Shown here piece after piece: positions 51,236-60,847 of a stretch of 64,000 nucleotides of DNA; positions within the stretch are counted from its first letter, which is position 1, and each line of letters opens with the position of its first letter. Source of the DNA: Bacteroidales bacterium UBA5833. GTDB taxonomy: Bacteria > Bacteroidota > Bacteroidia > Bacteroidales > Lentimicrobiaceae. The stretch covers positions 54,265 to 118,264 of the forward strand of contig DJGZ01000042.1 in assembly GCA_002433025.1 (NCBI GenBank), read 5' to 3'. Below the pieces are notes generated by a model. That model did no database searches. It was not told where the DNA came from and saw only the letters and a program-made list of their open reading frames with translations. Position numbers and translations under genes: made by a program.

Positions 51236-54200
51236 ATGCAGAATAAAGGTGCTATTAAATTCTTCGCGATTGCATTGGCAATTGTGTGCCTTTTTCAGCT
51301 TTCGTTCACCTTCTTTACGAAAAGGGTTGAGAAAAAAGCCAGGGAGTATTCCAGGAATGAAGCTGCTATAAGTCAGGCGAGAGAGCTGGCCAGGGGAAAC
51401 ACGTTGCTCGAACAGAAACTGCTTGATTCCATCAGCAGATCAAGAGAGCGTTACTATCTTGATTCGATGTCGGGTCAGCCGGTATTTAACATCCTGGTTC
51501 GCAAATATACTTATCAGGAGTGCAAAGAACGCGAACTGAACCTGGGACTTGACCTCAAGGGAGGTATGAACGTAACCCTTGAAGTATCGGTTGTAGATAT
51601 TGTAAGGGCGCTGTCAGGTTATAGCACCAATCCTGTATTTACCCAGGCTGTCGACATGGCCCTGCAGAAGCAGAAAAACAGTCAGAGTGATTTTGTGACG
51701 CTTTTCGGAGAATCATTTCAGGAGATTGACCCCAATGCAAGCCTTGCCGCTATTTTCAACACAGTGGAGCTTAAGGACAGGATTTCATACAATTCAACCA
51801 ACAGTGAGGTACTGGATGTAATCCGTGAGGAGACTAAGGGTGCCATTGACCGCACATACAATATCCTGCGTACCCGTATCGACCGCTTCGGGGTAGCACA
51901 GCCCAATATTCAGCAGCTTCAGACTGCCGGCCGCATCCTGGTTGAACTTCCGGGTATCAAAGAGCCTGAGCGGGTGCGTAAGCTCCTTCAGGGAACTGCT
52001 CAGCTTGAATTCTGGGAGACCTATCAGTTTGCCGAGCTTGTTCCCTACTTTGAAGATGCCAATAAACGGCTCGCTTCCATCGCAACCGAAACCGTTCAGG
52101 CAAATTCCACCAATGCTGATACTACAACAGCTGATGCGGAACAGACACAACAGACAGAGCAAACAACTCCTGCCGATACTGCGGCCACTGCCCAGTCTGA
52201 CACTGCCCAGTCGACTTTGCTAGACAAGATCAGCGATACCACCGCTGCAGATCAGCAAAAGGAATCATTTGAAAAATATGCCAAAGAAAATCCGCTCTTC
52301 GCTTACCTCAACCCGGCTATTTTCCCTAACGCCCAGGGACAGTATTTCCCGGGCGAGGGCGCTACGGTTGGTTTTGCAACGATAAAGGATACCGCCCGGG
52401 TTAACCGCATGCTGCGTCAGACCGCCAGTATTTTCCCCAGGGACCTGAAACTGGCCTGGACCGTAAAGCCTGAAAAGGACCGTCCCGACATTCTTGAACT
52501 GATCGCCCTGAAGGTGACCAGCCGCGACGGCCTTGCCCCCCTGGGTGGCGACGCTGTTGTTGACGCCCGCCAGGATTACGACCAGAACGGCAGGGTGGAG
52601 ATTACCATGCTGATGAACGCCGAAGGCGCCAAAACATGGAAAAGGCTCACCGCCGATAACATCGGCAACCAGATTGCCATTGTACTTGATGATTATGTGT
52701 ATTCAGCACCCCGTGTAAACAGCGAAATCCCCAACGGACGTTCATCCATTACCGGAAACTTCAGCATTGAAGAAGCGCAGGACCTTGCAAACATCCTTAA
52801 AGCAGGTAAGCTGCCTGCTCCTGCCCGCATAGTTCAGGAAGAAGTGGTCGGACCATCACTCGGTCGCGAATCCATCACCTCCGGTCTGACCTCTTTCGTT
52901 ATTGCATTTGTCCTGGTACTTATCTACATGGTGCTGTATTACAACCGTGCCGGATGGGTTGCCGACCTTGCCCTGGTTACCAATATCTTTTTTATCTTCG
53001 GTGTACTCACATCGTTAGGAGCAGTGCTGACCCTGCCAGGTATCGCGGGTATCGTACTTACCCTGGGTATGGCCGTTGACTCCAACGTAATTATTTACGA
53101 ACGAATCAGGGAAGAGCTGAGGGCCGGTAAAGGACTCAGGCTGGCCATTACCGATGGTTACAACAACGCCTACTCTGCCATTATCGACGGTAATGTTACC
53201 ACACTGCTTACCGGTATTGTGCTGAATATTTTCGGATCAGGCCCCGTTCAGGGTTTTGCCACCACGCTGATCATCGGTATCATCACATCGTTGTTTACTT
53301 CAATTTTTATCTCAAGGATAATTTTTGAATGGCAGTTGCGCAAAAACAAAAATATTCCGTTCGACAACCAGTACACCCGCTACGCATTTACAAAGGTCAA
53401 TTTTGACTTTATCGGTATGCGTAAAAAGATGTACATCGCTTCCGGAATTCTGATCTTTATCGGCATCATATCACTGGCTACCAAAGGATTGAACTTCGGT
53501 GTTGACTTTTCGGGGGGTCGTACTTATGTAATCCGGTTTGACAAGGAAGTAGGTACCAATGAGGTGAGAAGCCTGCTGGCCGAAGAATTCGGGGAAGCCC
53601 CTGAAGTTAAAACCTTTGGAGGCGCCAACCAGGTGAAAATTACCACCAAATACATGATCGAAGAGGATACCCAGGCGGCTGACTCCATCGTGGAAGCCAA
53701 AATCTACAATGGTGTTAAAGGACTCTACGACACCCCGATGAGTTTCAACGACTTCACCGCCGACGATGAAGCCAAAGTACTGGGCAGGCTGAGTTCTCAG
53801 AAAGTCGGACCTACCATTGCCGACGATATCAAACAAGGTGCTGTTCTTGCTGTCTTCTTTGCATTGCTGATCATCTTTATCTATATCGCCATCCGTTTCA
53901 AGAAATGGCAGTATGGTATTGGAGGTCTGATATCACTGGCGCACGACACCATGATCACCATCTCGCTGTATTCGATTTTCTCGGGGATATTACCGTTTAA
54001 CCTCGAAGTGGATCAGGCATTTATCGCCGCCCTGCTTACGATCATCGGATATTCAATCAATGACACCGTGATCATTTTCGACCGTATCAGGGAGTATATC
54101 GGGCTATATCCAAAGCGGGCCATCACCGACAATATGAACCACGCCATGAACAGCACCCTGGGCCGTACCTTCAACACCTCCGGAACTACCCTCGTTGTGT

Positions 54201-54382
54201 TGATCGCCATATTTATCTTTGGTGGTGAGGTGATCCGCGGTTTCGTGTTCGCCCTGATGGTTGGTATCGCTGTGGGTACTTATTCATCCCTATTTATTGC
54301 TTCTCCGATAGCTTTTGACTTCATTACCAATTCAGCAAAACGCAGGAAGAGAAAAGAAGAAGCTAAAAAACTTCAGAAATAA
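51236..54382 (+). CDS. secDF: Protein translocase subunit SecDF (fused SecD and SecF)
   Basis: The 1048-aa inner-membrane protein uses the proton gradient to pull Sec substrates out of SecYEG. The SecD half (about 1-690) has LNLGLDLKGGMNVTLEV, RTRIDRFGVAQPNIQ, the large periplasmic P1 region, GTAQLEFWET and NRAGWVADLALVTNIFFIFGVL. GMAVDSNVIIYERIREELRAGK is the proton-path Asp motif. The SecF half (about 700-1048) has GLNFGVDFSGGR, KVGPTIADDIKQGA and YSINDTVIIFDRIREYIG. Residues about 283-345 are a Thr/Gln/Ala-rich low-complexity insert in P1. SecD and SecF fused in one chain is normal for Bacteroidota. Confidence 0.98.
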   Translation: MQNKGAIKFFAIALAIVCLFQLSFTFFTKRVEKKAREYSRNEAAISQARELARGNTLLEQKLLDSISRSRERYYLDSMSGQPVFNILVRKYTYQECKERELNLGLDLKGGMNVTLEVSVVDIVRALSGYSTNPVFTQAVDMALQKQKNSQSDFVTLFGESFQEIDPNASLAAIFNTVELKDRISYNSTNSEVLDVIREETKGAIDRTYNILRTRIDRFGVAQPNIQQLQTAGRILVELPGIKEPERVRKLLQGTAQLEFWETYQFAELVPYFEDANKRLASIATETVQANSTNADTTTADAEQTQQTEQTTPADTAATAQSDTAQSTLLDKISDTTAADQQKESFEKYAKENPLFAYLNPAIFPNAQGQYFPGEGATVGFATIKDTARVNRMLRQTASIFPRDLKLAWTVKPEKDRPDILELIALKVTSRDGLAPLGGDAVVDARQDYDQNGRVEITMLMNAEGAKTWKRLTADNIGNQIAIVLDDYVYSAPRVNSEIPNGRSSITGNFSIEEAQDLANILKAGKLPAPARIVQEEVVGPSLGRESITSGLTSFVIAFVLVLIYMVLYYNRAGWVADLALVTNIFFIFGVLTSLGAVLTLPGIAGIVLTLGMAVDSNVIIYERIREELRAGKGLRLAITDGYNNAYSAIIDGNVTTLLTGIVLNIFGSGPVQGFATTLIIGIITSLFTSIFISRIIFEWQLRKNKNIPFDNQYTRYAFTKVNFDFIGMRKKMYIASGILIFIGIISLATKGLNFGVDFSGGRTYVIRFDKEVGTNEVRSLLAEEFGEAPEVKTFGGANQVKITTKYMIEEDTQAADSIVEAKIYNGVKGLYDTPMSFNDFTADDEAKVLGRLSSQKVGPTIADDIKQGAVLAVFFALLIIFIYIAIRFKKWQYGIGGLISLAHDTMITISLYSIFSGILPFNLEVDQAFIAALLTIIGYSINDTVIIFDRIREYIGLYPKRAITDNMNHAMNSTLGRTFNTSGTTLVVLIAIFIFGGEVIRGFVFALMVGIAVGTYSSLFIASPIAFDFITNSAKRRKRKEEAKKLQK

Positions 54383-54400
54383 TTATCTGAAATAAATCTG

Positions 54401-54438
54401 AAAAAGCCCCGTCAGCCAATCGTTAACGGGGCTTTTTT
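54401..54438 (+). terminator. Rho-independent terminator after secDF
   Basis: The stem aaaaagccccgt (54401-54412) pairs with acggggctttttt (54426-54438), with a 13-base loop. It ends in a T-run. Confidence 0.88.
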
Positions 54439-54570
54439 ATTGGATGGTCATCCGGAAGCCGGATGAAAATGCAATTCATCCATCAGAAAAAAACAGTTTA
54501 CCTGCATCCGGTTATCACATCCGGAATTAAGAAGGTTTTTTGTAATTTTACCACATCAAGCAATAAACCA

Positions 54571-55023
54571 ATGTACATCCAGCCACTCCTTTTTCTTGAT
54601 ATCAGCGGAGGAGAGTTTCTGATCATTATCCTGGCGGTTTTCCTGATCTTCGGCCCTAAAAAAATGCCCGAAATTGCCAGGAAGATCGGCCGCACAATGA
54701 ATGAACTGAAAAAGGCATCCAGCGATATTACCCGCGAATTCAGGGAAGAGACCAGCGGGATCGCCAGGGAACTGAACACCGCGAGGGAAACATTGCGGCA
54801 AGGGGGTGATATTGTTAAGGATGAATTGATTAATACCGGTAATAAGATAGAAAGAGAAATCACTCCGCACGGGCATATGGATATAGTTTCTGAATCCGGT
54901 CCTGTTCCGGATCCGTACGGACTTGATCAGGAAGATGAAAACCAGGCTTACACGGGAAAGGACAATAAGCCCAAAGGACCCGGGGATTCTGACAGCAACG
55001 AAAACTCCACTGCCGCCGGATGA
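54571..55023 (+). CDS. tatA: Twin-arginine translocase subunit TatA/E
   Basis: The frame opens at 54463, but the ATG at 54571 starts MYIQPLLFLDISGGEFLII, the normal TatA N-terminus, for 150 aa. A single transmembrane helix (about 9-27: GGEFLIIILAVFLIFGPKKM) is followed by the FGPKKMPEIARKIG hinge and amphipathic helix that define TatA/TatB. A long charged helix and an acidic Gly/Asp/Asn-rich tail follow. It forms the membrane channel that exports folded proteins. The tail is longer than in minimal TatA proteins, so a TatB-like role is not excluded. No tatC is adjacent. Confidence 0.9.
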   Translation: MYIQPLLFLDISGGEFLIIILAVFLIFGPKKMPEIARKIGRTMNELKKASSDITREFREETSGIARELNTARETLRQGGDIVKDELINTGNKIEREITPHGHMDIVSESGPVPDPYGLDQEDENQAYTGKDNKPKGPGDSDSNENSTAAG

Positions 55024-55199
55024 AGCCAAGCCTTCAGGATTTCGCACAGGTCTGCCGGCAGTAACCTGCTTGTTGCTTTCGGCACAATTTTAAATCATCA
55101 ATTCCGTTAGAACATCAGCCATTTTCGCCACAGCAATACAGTTATTCAGGAGCAAAAGCGAAAATTGTATAATTTAGCAGTCAAATCAGTATCAAAACA

Positions 55200-57683
55200 A
55201 TGGTTTTTCCTGAAACATCCAGAAAGTATTCCATATCCGGCACCCTGCTGAGCCTGGGAATTTTTATAATAGTTGCTTTTGTCAGTCCGTCGGTCAGCTA
55301 TGGCCAGAGCAGAAGGATTGCCGCTGCCGAAGAAGCTTTCAACAATTTCCAGTACAATGTCGCGGTTAACCGTTACAAAAAAGCCTATTCCAAAACCAAA
55401 AGCAGGCCCGAAAAGGACAGGATCTCTTTTCAGATGGCTGAATGTTACCGCATGATGAACAATACCAAGCGGGCCGAAGTCACTTACCGCAGGATCATCA
55501 AAAGTGATTTTGCAAGACGGAATCCCGTGGCATACCTCTATTATGCCAATATGCTGAGGGCCAATGAAAAATACGAAGATGCAAAGGACTATTACAGCCT
55601 GTATATCGAAAATGTGCCGGATGACCCAAGGGGAACCAATGGCCTGAGGTCCTGCGAACTGGCATCGGAATGGATCGAAAATCCTACCAAATTTACGGTT
55701 ACCAATGTAAAAAAGATCAACTCAAAGAGTGATGATTTTGCGGCCACTTATGCTGATAAATTTTACAATGCACTGATTTTCACTTCTACCAGAGAGGGAA
55801 GTACGGGAAAAGGACTGGATGACTGGACAGGACAAAACTTCAGTGACTTGTTCCTTACCCGCCAGGACAGGAAAGGCGAATGGAGTGAACCGGCACTTGC
55901 CGATGCCGAAGGCAGAATTAATACCTCCGGCAACGAAGGGGCGCCTGCCTTTAATGCCAACTTTACCACACTTTACTATACCCGTTGCGGAAATTCAGAA
56001 GATTCAGCCTCAAACTGTCAGATTCTAGTTGTGAAAAGATCCGGCAGGGGCTGGGGGGAACCGCAGGTGCTGAACCTGGGAAAAGATACGGCGGTTACCA
56101 ACGGTCACCCGGCCATCAGCTCGGATGAGCTTACACTTATTTTCTCCAGCGACCGTAAAGGCGGGCAGGGCGGGAAAGATCTGTGGATTGCCACCCGGAA
56201 AAGCACCTCCGATGAATTTAACAAACCGCTTAACCTGGGAGTTGTCGTGAATACGCCGGGGGATGAAGTTTTTCCCTTTCTGAAAAATGATACAGTCCTC
56301 TATTTTGCCTCCAATGGCCATCCCGGACTCGGGGGGCTTGATATTTTCAAGAGCGTCAGACGCGGTGACGAATGGACAGTCCCGGTGAATATGGAGGTAC
56401 CTGTAAATTCAAGCGCCGATGACTTTGCCATGATCTTCCAGCCGGGCGAAGAGCAGGGGTTTATGACATCGAACCGCAAGGGAGGGCGCGGAGGTGATGA
56501 TATCTATTCATTTATCAATCCGCCGCTGGTCTTTACCCTGCAGGGAACGGTGAAAGATGACCGCACCCTTCAGTTTGTCCCACTTGCAACCGTCAGGCTG
56601 GTTGGCTCCGATGGGTCTTCCGTGGATGCCAAAACCGATCCCAAAGGATTCTATTCATTCAGCAAATCACAGATCAAGCCCAATGTCACTTATGAGCTTA
56701 CTGTGCTGAAAGACAATTATTTCAATAAAAAAGCAAGGGAAACCACCGTTGGCCTGGAAAAAAACAAGGATTTTGTAATCGACTTCCTGCTTGAACCCAT
56801 TCCTGAAAAGCCCGTTGTATTGCCCGACATTCTTTACGACCTTGCTAAGTGGGACCTGAAACCGCAGTACCAGGATTCTCTCCAGGGGCTCATCAAGACC
56901 CTGCTCGAAAACGAAACCGTGGTCGTTGAGCTTGCCTCCCATACCGATGCCCGCGACACCGAGGAGCGCAACGATATCCTTTCGCAGCGCCGTGCTGAAT
57001 CGGTCGTTAATTATCTGATCGACAGGGGTATTGATCCGGAGCGCCTGGTGGCCAAAGGCTATGGCGAACGGGTGCCCAGGGTGCTGGCCAAGGATGTACG
57101 CAAAGACGGCTTCCTGTTTAAAACCGGCACCAGGCTGACCGAGTCGTACATTGACTCCCTGAAAACCACCCCGGAAAAGGAGGCAGCCCATGCCCTCAAC
57201 CGCCGTACGGAATTCAGGGTGCTGAGCAAAGACTTCGTCCCTAAACCGAAAAACAAGGAAATTACCCAGAAGGTAGATATCAAAATTAATCCTGAGGACA
57301 ATATTGTGGCCATTGAAGTAGGTCGCGGCAATGCCGTTACCATTCCGGTGATTGTAAACGGAATTACCGTAAAAATCATGCTCGACCGCAACGACCGCGG
57401 ACTGATCTTCTCTCTGCCCGAAGCGCAGAAACTGCTGCAGTCGGGAGCCATCACAAAAGATGATTTTATCGGGGATGCCAATGTGATCCTGGCCGAAGGC
57501 TCTATTGCCGACCGCGCCGTATTTAAAATCAGGGAATTTAAAATAGGGCCGAAAACCGTTACCAATGTCGAAGCCAACGTTTCGCATAAGATTACCGAAG
57601 GCGTGATTATGGGCGAAAGTACCATCAATATGCTGGGCAGGTTTAAAATTGATGAAGCGAACAAACAACTGATTTTCAATTAA
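55200..57683 (+). CDS. PorE-like OmpA-family protein: TPR, PD40 propeller, CarboxypepD-like, OmpA, plus degenerate retropepsin domain
   Basis: The 827-aa exported protein (signal peptide ending near SVSYGQ) has TPR-like repeats (about 40-160: AAEEAFNNFQYNVAVNRYKK). A PD40/WD40-like propeller follows (about 185-440; SDDFAATYADKFYNALIFTSTR, ISSDELTLIFSSDRKGGQGGKDLW, GHPGLGGLDIF). Next come a carboxypeptidase-like domain (about 445-540) and an OmpA peptidoglycan-binding domain (about 545-680; ELASHTDARDTEERNDILSQRRAESV, LVAKGYGE, NRRTEFRVL). This order matches T9SS PorE. An extra retropepsin-like domain (about 700-827) has VIVNGITVKIMLDRND where a DTG would be expected, and ends ITEGVIMGESTINMLGRFKID. 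It is therefore probably catalytically dead. Confidence 0.88.
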   Translation: MVFPETSRKYSISGTLLSLGIFIIVAFVSPSVSYGQSRRIAAAEEAFNNFQYNVAVNRYKKAYSKTKSRPEKDRISFQMAECYRMMNNTKRAEVTYRRIIKSDFARRNPVAYLYYANMLRANEKYEDAKDYYSLYIENVPDDPRGTNGLRSCELASEWIENPTKFTVTNVKKINSKSDDFAATYADKFYNALIFTSTREGSTGKGLDDWTGQNFSDLFLTRQDRKGEWSEPALADAEGRINTSGNEGAPAFNANFTTLYYTRCGNSEDSASNCQILVVKRSGRGWGEPQVLNLGKDTAVTNGHPAISSDELTLIFSSDRKGGQGGKDLWIATRKSTSDEFNKPLNLGVVVNTPGDEVFPFLKNDTVLYFASNGHPGLGGLDIFKSVRRGDEWTVPVNMEVPVNSSADDFAMIFQPGEEQGFMTSNRKGGRGGDDIYSFINPPLVFTLQGTVKDDRTLQFVPLATVRLVGSDGSSVDAKTDPKGFYSFSKSQIKPNVTYELTVLKDNYFNKKARETTVGLEKNKDFVIDFLLEPIPEKPVVLPDILYDLAKWDLKPQYQDSLQGLIKTLLENETVVVELASHTDARDTEERNDILSQRRAESVVNYLIDRGIDPERLVAKGYGERVPRVLAKDVRKDGFLFKTGTRLTESYIDSLKTTPEKEAAHALNRRTEFRVLSKDFVPKPKNKEITQKVDIKINPEDNIVAIEVGRGNAVTIPVIVNGITVKIMLDRNDRGLIFSLPEAQKLLQSGAITKDDFIGDANVILAEGSIADRAVFKIREFKIGPKTVTNVEANVSHKITEGVIMGESTINMLGRFKIDEANKQLIFN

Positions 57684-57690
57684 CATTTTC

Positions 57691-57716
57691 AAACCGGCTG
57701 CTTCGGCAGCCGGTTT
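57691..57716 (+). terminator. UUCG-loop hairpin after the OmpA-like gene
   Basis: The 11-bp stem aaaccggctgc / gcagccggttt with a ttcg tetraloop is followed by gctttggttt. The T-run is weak, but the hairpin is very stable. purM starts 22 bases later, so partial readthrough is possible. Confidence 0.7.
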
Positions 57717-57737
57717 GCTTTGGTTTATATTACAACT

Positions 57738-58907
57738 ATGTCGCAGGAATCGAGATATATCCAAAGAGGCGTTTCCGCCGGGAAAGAGGATGTGCACAAT
57801 GCCATTGCCAGTATCGACAAAGGACTGTATCCCAAGGCCTTCTGTAAAATCATCCCCGACATACTCGGGAATGACACGGAATGGTGCAACATTATGCATG
57901 CCGATGGGGCAGGTACCAAATCATCGCTGGCATACCTTTACTGGAAAGAGACCGGCGACCTCAGCGTATGGAAAGGCATCGCTCAGGACGCCGTGGTGAT
58001 GAACACCGACGACCTGCTTTGCGTGGGCGCTACCGACAACATTCTTTTATCATCCACCATCGGAAGAAACAAAAATAAAATCCCCGGAGAGGTGATTGCC
58101 GCCATCATCAACGGCACGGAGGAATTTCTGGAAGAGATGCGCAGCTATGGCGTCGGCATCTGGTCAACCGGCGGCGAAACGGCCGATGTGGGCGACCTTG
58201 TCAGGACCATTATTGTTGATTCCACAGTTACGGCCCGCATGCCGCGCAACCGGGTTGTATCAAACCACCGCATACAGGCGGGCGATGTCATTGTCGGACT
58301 TGCTTCCTACGGACAAGCCAGCTATGAAAGTACTTACAACGGAGGCATGGGCAGCAACGGGCTGACTTCGGCCAGGCATGATGTTTTTGATAAAGTATAT
58401 GCATCGCTCTTCCCTGAAAGCTTCGATCCGGATATCCCCGAATCGCTTGCTTACAGCGGCAAACTAAAACTTACGGACCCCTCGCCGGTGCCGGGCATCG
58501 ACATGGGCAGACTGGTCCTCTCCCCTACCCGCACCTATGCCCCGGTTATCAAAAAGATACTTGATCAATTTCATGGCCAGATTCACGGCATGGTGCACTG
58601 CTCGGGCGGCGCACAAACCAAGGTGTTGCATTTTGTGGATAATCTTCATGTGATCAAGGATAACCTTTTCGAGATTCCGCCGCTTTTCAGCATCATTCAG
58701 GAGCAATCGGGTACTTCGTGGCAGGAAATGTATAAGGTCTTCAATATGGGACACCGGATGGAACTGTACGTACCGGAAGAAATCGCCGCAGCGCTTGTAG
58801 AGATCTCGGAAAGTTTCGGGATCGAAGCGAAGGTGGTGGGCAGGTGTGAAGCGGCAAAGCAACCCAGACTGACAATTTCTGCCGGAGCATCCATTTTTCA
58901 GTATTAA
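57738..58907 (+). CDS. purM: Phosphoribosylformylglycinamidine cyclo-ligase (AIR synthetase)
   Basis: A TTG at 57720 extends the frame by six codons, but the ATG at 57738 (MSQESRYIQRGVSAGKEDV) is preferred, for 389 aa. The enzyme closes the imidazole ring in purine synthesis: FGAM + ATP to AIR. Visible family blocks are the N-terminal YIQRGVSAGKEDV, the HADGAGTKSSLAYLYW substrate loop, DAVVMNTDDLLCVGA, GGETADVGDLV, VIVGLASYGQASYES and VHCSGGAQTKVLHF. It is somewhat longer than E. coli PurM (345 aa), as is usual in Bacteroidota. No other pur gene is adjacent, although pyrF lies 1.9 kb downstream. Confidence 0.93.
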   Translation: MSQESRYIQRGVSAGKEDVHNAIASIDKGLYPKAFCKIIPDILGNDTEWCNIMHADGAGTKSSLAYLYWKETGDLSVWKGIAQDAVVMNTDDLLCVGATDNILLSSTIGRNKNKIPGEVIAAIINGTEEFLEEMRSYGVGIWSTGGETADVGDLVRTIIVDSTVTARMPRNRVVSNHRIQAGDVIVGLASYGQASYESTYNGGMGSNGLTSARHDVFDKVYASLFPESFDPDIPESLAYSGKLKLTDPSPVPGIDMGRLVLSPTRTYAPVIKKILDQFHGQIHGMVHCSGGAQTKVLHFVDNLHVIKDNLFEIPPLFSIIQEQSGTSWQEMYKVFNMGHRMELYVPEEIAAALVEISESFGIEAKVVGRCEAAKQPRLTISAGASIFQY

Positions 58908-59577
58908 ATATTCAGGTTCCGGTAGATTTATGAATAAAGGTCCAATCTCCTTAATGCCTGCGTTGGTTGACTTTAATTCCTGATTCAGACCTCATATTTC
59001 TGAAGAATTGTGAATAATTCCGTTTGATTTACTCCGGGCTTCAGCCCGGGGAAACAGCAGCCCCCGTAACCAGCCGGCTTTAGCCGAAAAGCCGGGAGAA
59101 GCCGGGCCTGGGGGAACTTTCTGAACTGCCGGTTTTTGCCAATGCCTGGCTGCGAATAAACTTGTGCCGCCTTTTGGGCTGAAGCCCTTTCGTTTGTCAG
59201 CTGCTGATTACGCCCGGCTCAAGCCGGGGGTAAGAAAACGGAATTGAGCATCTTCAGAAATTGAAGGATATTAGAGAAAGTGTTTAAAGTTAAACGTAGA
59301 CAAGTGAAAGAATTAATGACTTTGATGAAACTAAATTACGCGCCGTATTATATTTTAAGTATGATCCCTGTTTGAATACGGCAGTCAGGCGGATTGAACC
59401 TGGATGAAGGTGGTGTTTCACCTTTGCAGTCAGGCTCAACGGGTTGAAATGTTGCAGTTTTTGGCATACTTATATTTCTTAACATATTCCAACGCATCAA
59501 ACAGCGAATTACCCCACAACCTCACCCTCTTTTTACCATGACTTGATCATCACTCAATCATGAAAGATGGAATTCCG
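58908..59577. other. Gene-free stretch containing REP-like palindromes
   Basis: Some 670 bases between purM and prfA hold no gene. The part 59034-59228 has four short GC-rich palindromes, annotated separately. The rest (59230-59570) is AT-rich without recognisable features until the prfA promoter. Confidence 0.6.
59034..59228. repeat. Cluster of four REP-like palindromes
   Basis: Four inverted repeats share a GGCT..AGCC core: CCGGGCTTCAGCCCGG (59034-59049), CGGCTTTAGCCG (59075-59086), GGGCTGAAGCCC (59176-59187) and CCCGGCTCAAGCCGGG (59213-59228). The first and third cores are in opposite orientation (GGGCTTCAGCCC and GGGCTGAAGCCC). Such clustered intergenic palindromes resemble REP elements spread by TnpA-like transposases. 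Confidence 0.65.
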
Positions 59578-59585
59578 TATCTTTG
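59578..59585 (+). promoter_or_regulatory. -7 element of prfA
   Basis: TATCTTTG fits TAnnTTTG and ends 20 bases before the ATG at 59606. It lies inside the longer frame that starts at 59567, which rules that start out. Confidence 0.6.
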
Positions 59586-59605
59586 CACCCCAAAAACCAA
59601 GCACC

Positions 59606-60676
59606 ATGCTCGATAAGCTTCAGGCCATATATCAACGCTACCTGGATATTGAAAAACAGATGAATGAACCGGCCGTCATGGCCGATATGAAGGCGTATAT
59701 TAAACTCAGTAAGGATTACAAGGAGTTGCAGCCGATAATTGTCGCTTATAAGGAATACGAAACCGTACTGGCAAATATTGAATCGGCAAAGGAAATCCTT
59801 TACAACGAGAAGGACGAGGAATTCAGGGCAATGGCCAAGGAGGAGCTGAATACGCTGACAGAAGCCCGCGACACGATGGAAGAAGACATCCGCCTGATGC
59901 TGATTCCTTCCGATCCGCAGGACGGTAAGAATGCCGTGGTGGAAATCCGCGCCGGTACCGGCGGTGACGAAGCAAGTATCTTTGCCGGAGACCTTTACAG
60001 AATGTATACCAAATACTGTGAAACCAAGGGCTGGAAAATCGAACTGGTTGATTTCACTGACGGTACCGTGGGCGGTTATAAAGAAATTATCCTGAATATT
60101 TCCGGGGAGAACGTTTACGGTCAGATGAAATATGAATCGGGCGTTCATCGTGTGCAGCGCGTTCCCCAGACCGAAACGCAGGGAAGAGTGCATACCTCCG
60201 CGGCATCGGTGGTGGTGCTTCCCGAGGCCGATGAATTTGATATTGAGCTAAAACCCAGCGATATCCGTAAAGACCTTTACTGCTCTTCGGGCCCTGGCGG
60301 ACAGTCTGTAAATACTACTTATTCGGCTGTAAGGCTTACCCACATTCCCACCGGAATCACCGTTGCCATTCAGGATCAGAAATCGCAGCTGAAGAATTAC
60401 GACAAAGCCCTGACGATCCTCAGGACCCGCCTTTTTGAGCTTGAGTATCAGAAATACCTCGACGAGATTTCCAAAAAGAGGAAGACCATGGTTTCAACCG
60501 GAGACCGTTCTGCCAAAATCCGCACCTATAACTATCCCCAGAGCCGCATTACCGACCACCGGATCAACCTCACCGTATATAACCTGCCCACTTTTATGGA
60601 CGGCGATATACAGGACATGATTGACGCGCTGCAACTTGCCGAAAATGCCGAGCGCCTGAAGGAAGCGGTGGGTTAA
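59606..60676 (+). CDS. prfA: Peptide chain release factor 1
   Basis: The frame opens at an ATG at 59567, but this lies upstream of the promoter box. The ATG at 59606 (MLDKLQAIYQRYLDIEKQM) is correct, for 356 aa. RF1 ends translation at UAA and UAG. The codon-recognition loop shows HRVQRVPQTETQGRVHTSA, with the PxT tripeptide of RF1. The peptidyl-tRNA hydrolysis motif SSGPGGQSVNTTYSAVRL has GGQ at residues 231-233. The C-terminal KIRTYNYPQSRITDHRI is also conserved. RF1 reads UAG, which matters for the amber codon in the split gene at 23.9-25.2 kb. Confidence 0.98.
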   Translation: MLDKLQAIYQRYLDIEKQMNEPAVMADMKAYIKLSKDYKELQPIIVAYKEYETVLANIESAKEILYNEKDEEFRAMAKEELNTLTEARDTMEEDIRLMLIPSDPQDGKNAVVEIRAGTGGDEASIFAGDLYRMYTKYCETKGWKIELVDFTDGTVGGYKEIILNISGENVYGQMKYESGVHRVQRVPQTETQGRVHTSAASVVVLPEADEFDIELKPSDIRKDLYCSSGPGGQSVNTTYSAVRLTHIPTGITVAIQDQKSQLKNYDKALTILRTRLFELEYQKYLDEISKKRKTMVSTGDRSAKIRTYNYPQSRITDHRINLTVYNLPTFMDGDIQDMIDALQLAENAERLKEAVG

Positions 60677-60847
60677 TCCCGCCTGCCCTTCCATTACAGT
60701 GCTTGCATCTCTGACCGATTCTTTTCTATTCGTATTCAGTCGATTGACTTACTGAAACACGGGATTGCTTTGTATTTCCACGCGGGCAGACCTGTAATTC
60801 AGCGCTTTTTTCTAATTTAGCGGCTGATCCCAATCAATCCTTGTACT

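Noticed and set aside
56667..57899. Minus-strand ORF of 410 codons antisense to the OmpA-like gene
   Set aside because: It is fully explained by the reverse-strand shadow of well-supported genes (OmpA/retropepsin and the start of purM). It shows no domain motif of its own.
59567..59605. Upstream ATG for prfA at 59567
   Set aside because: The TATCTTTG promoter box is inside this extension, and RF1 proteins begin at the MLDKL position (59606).
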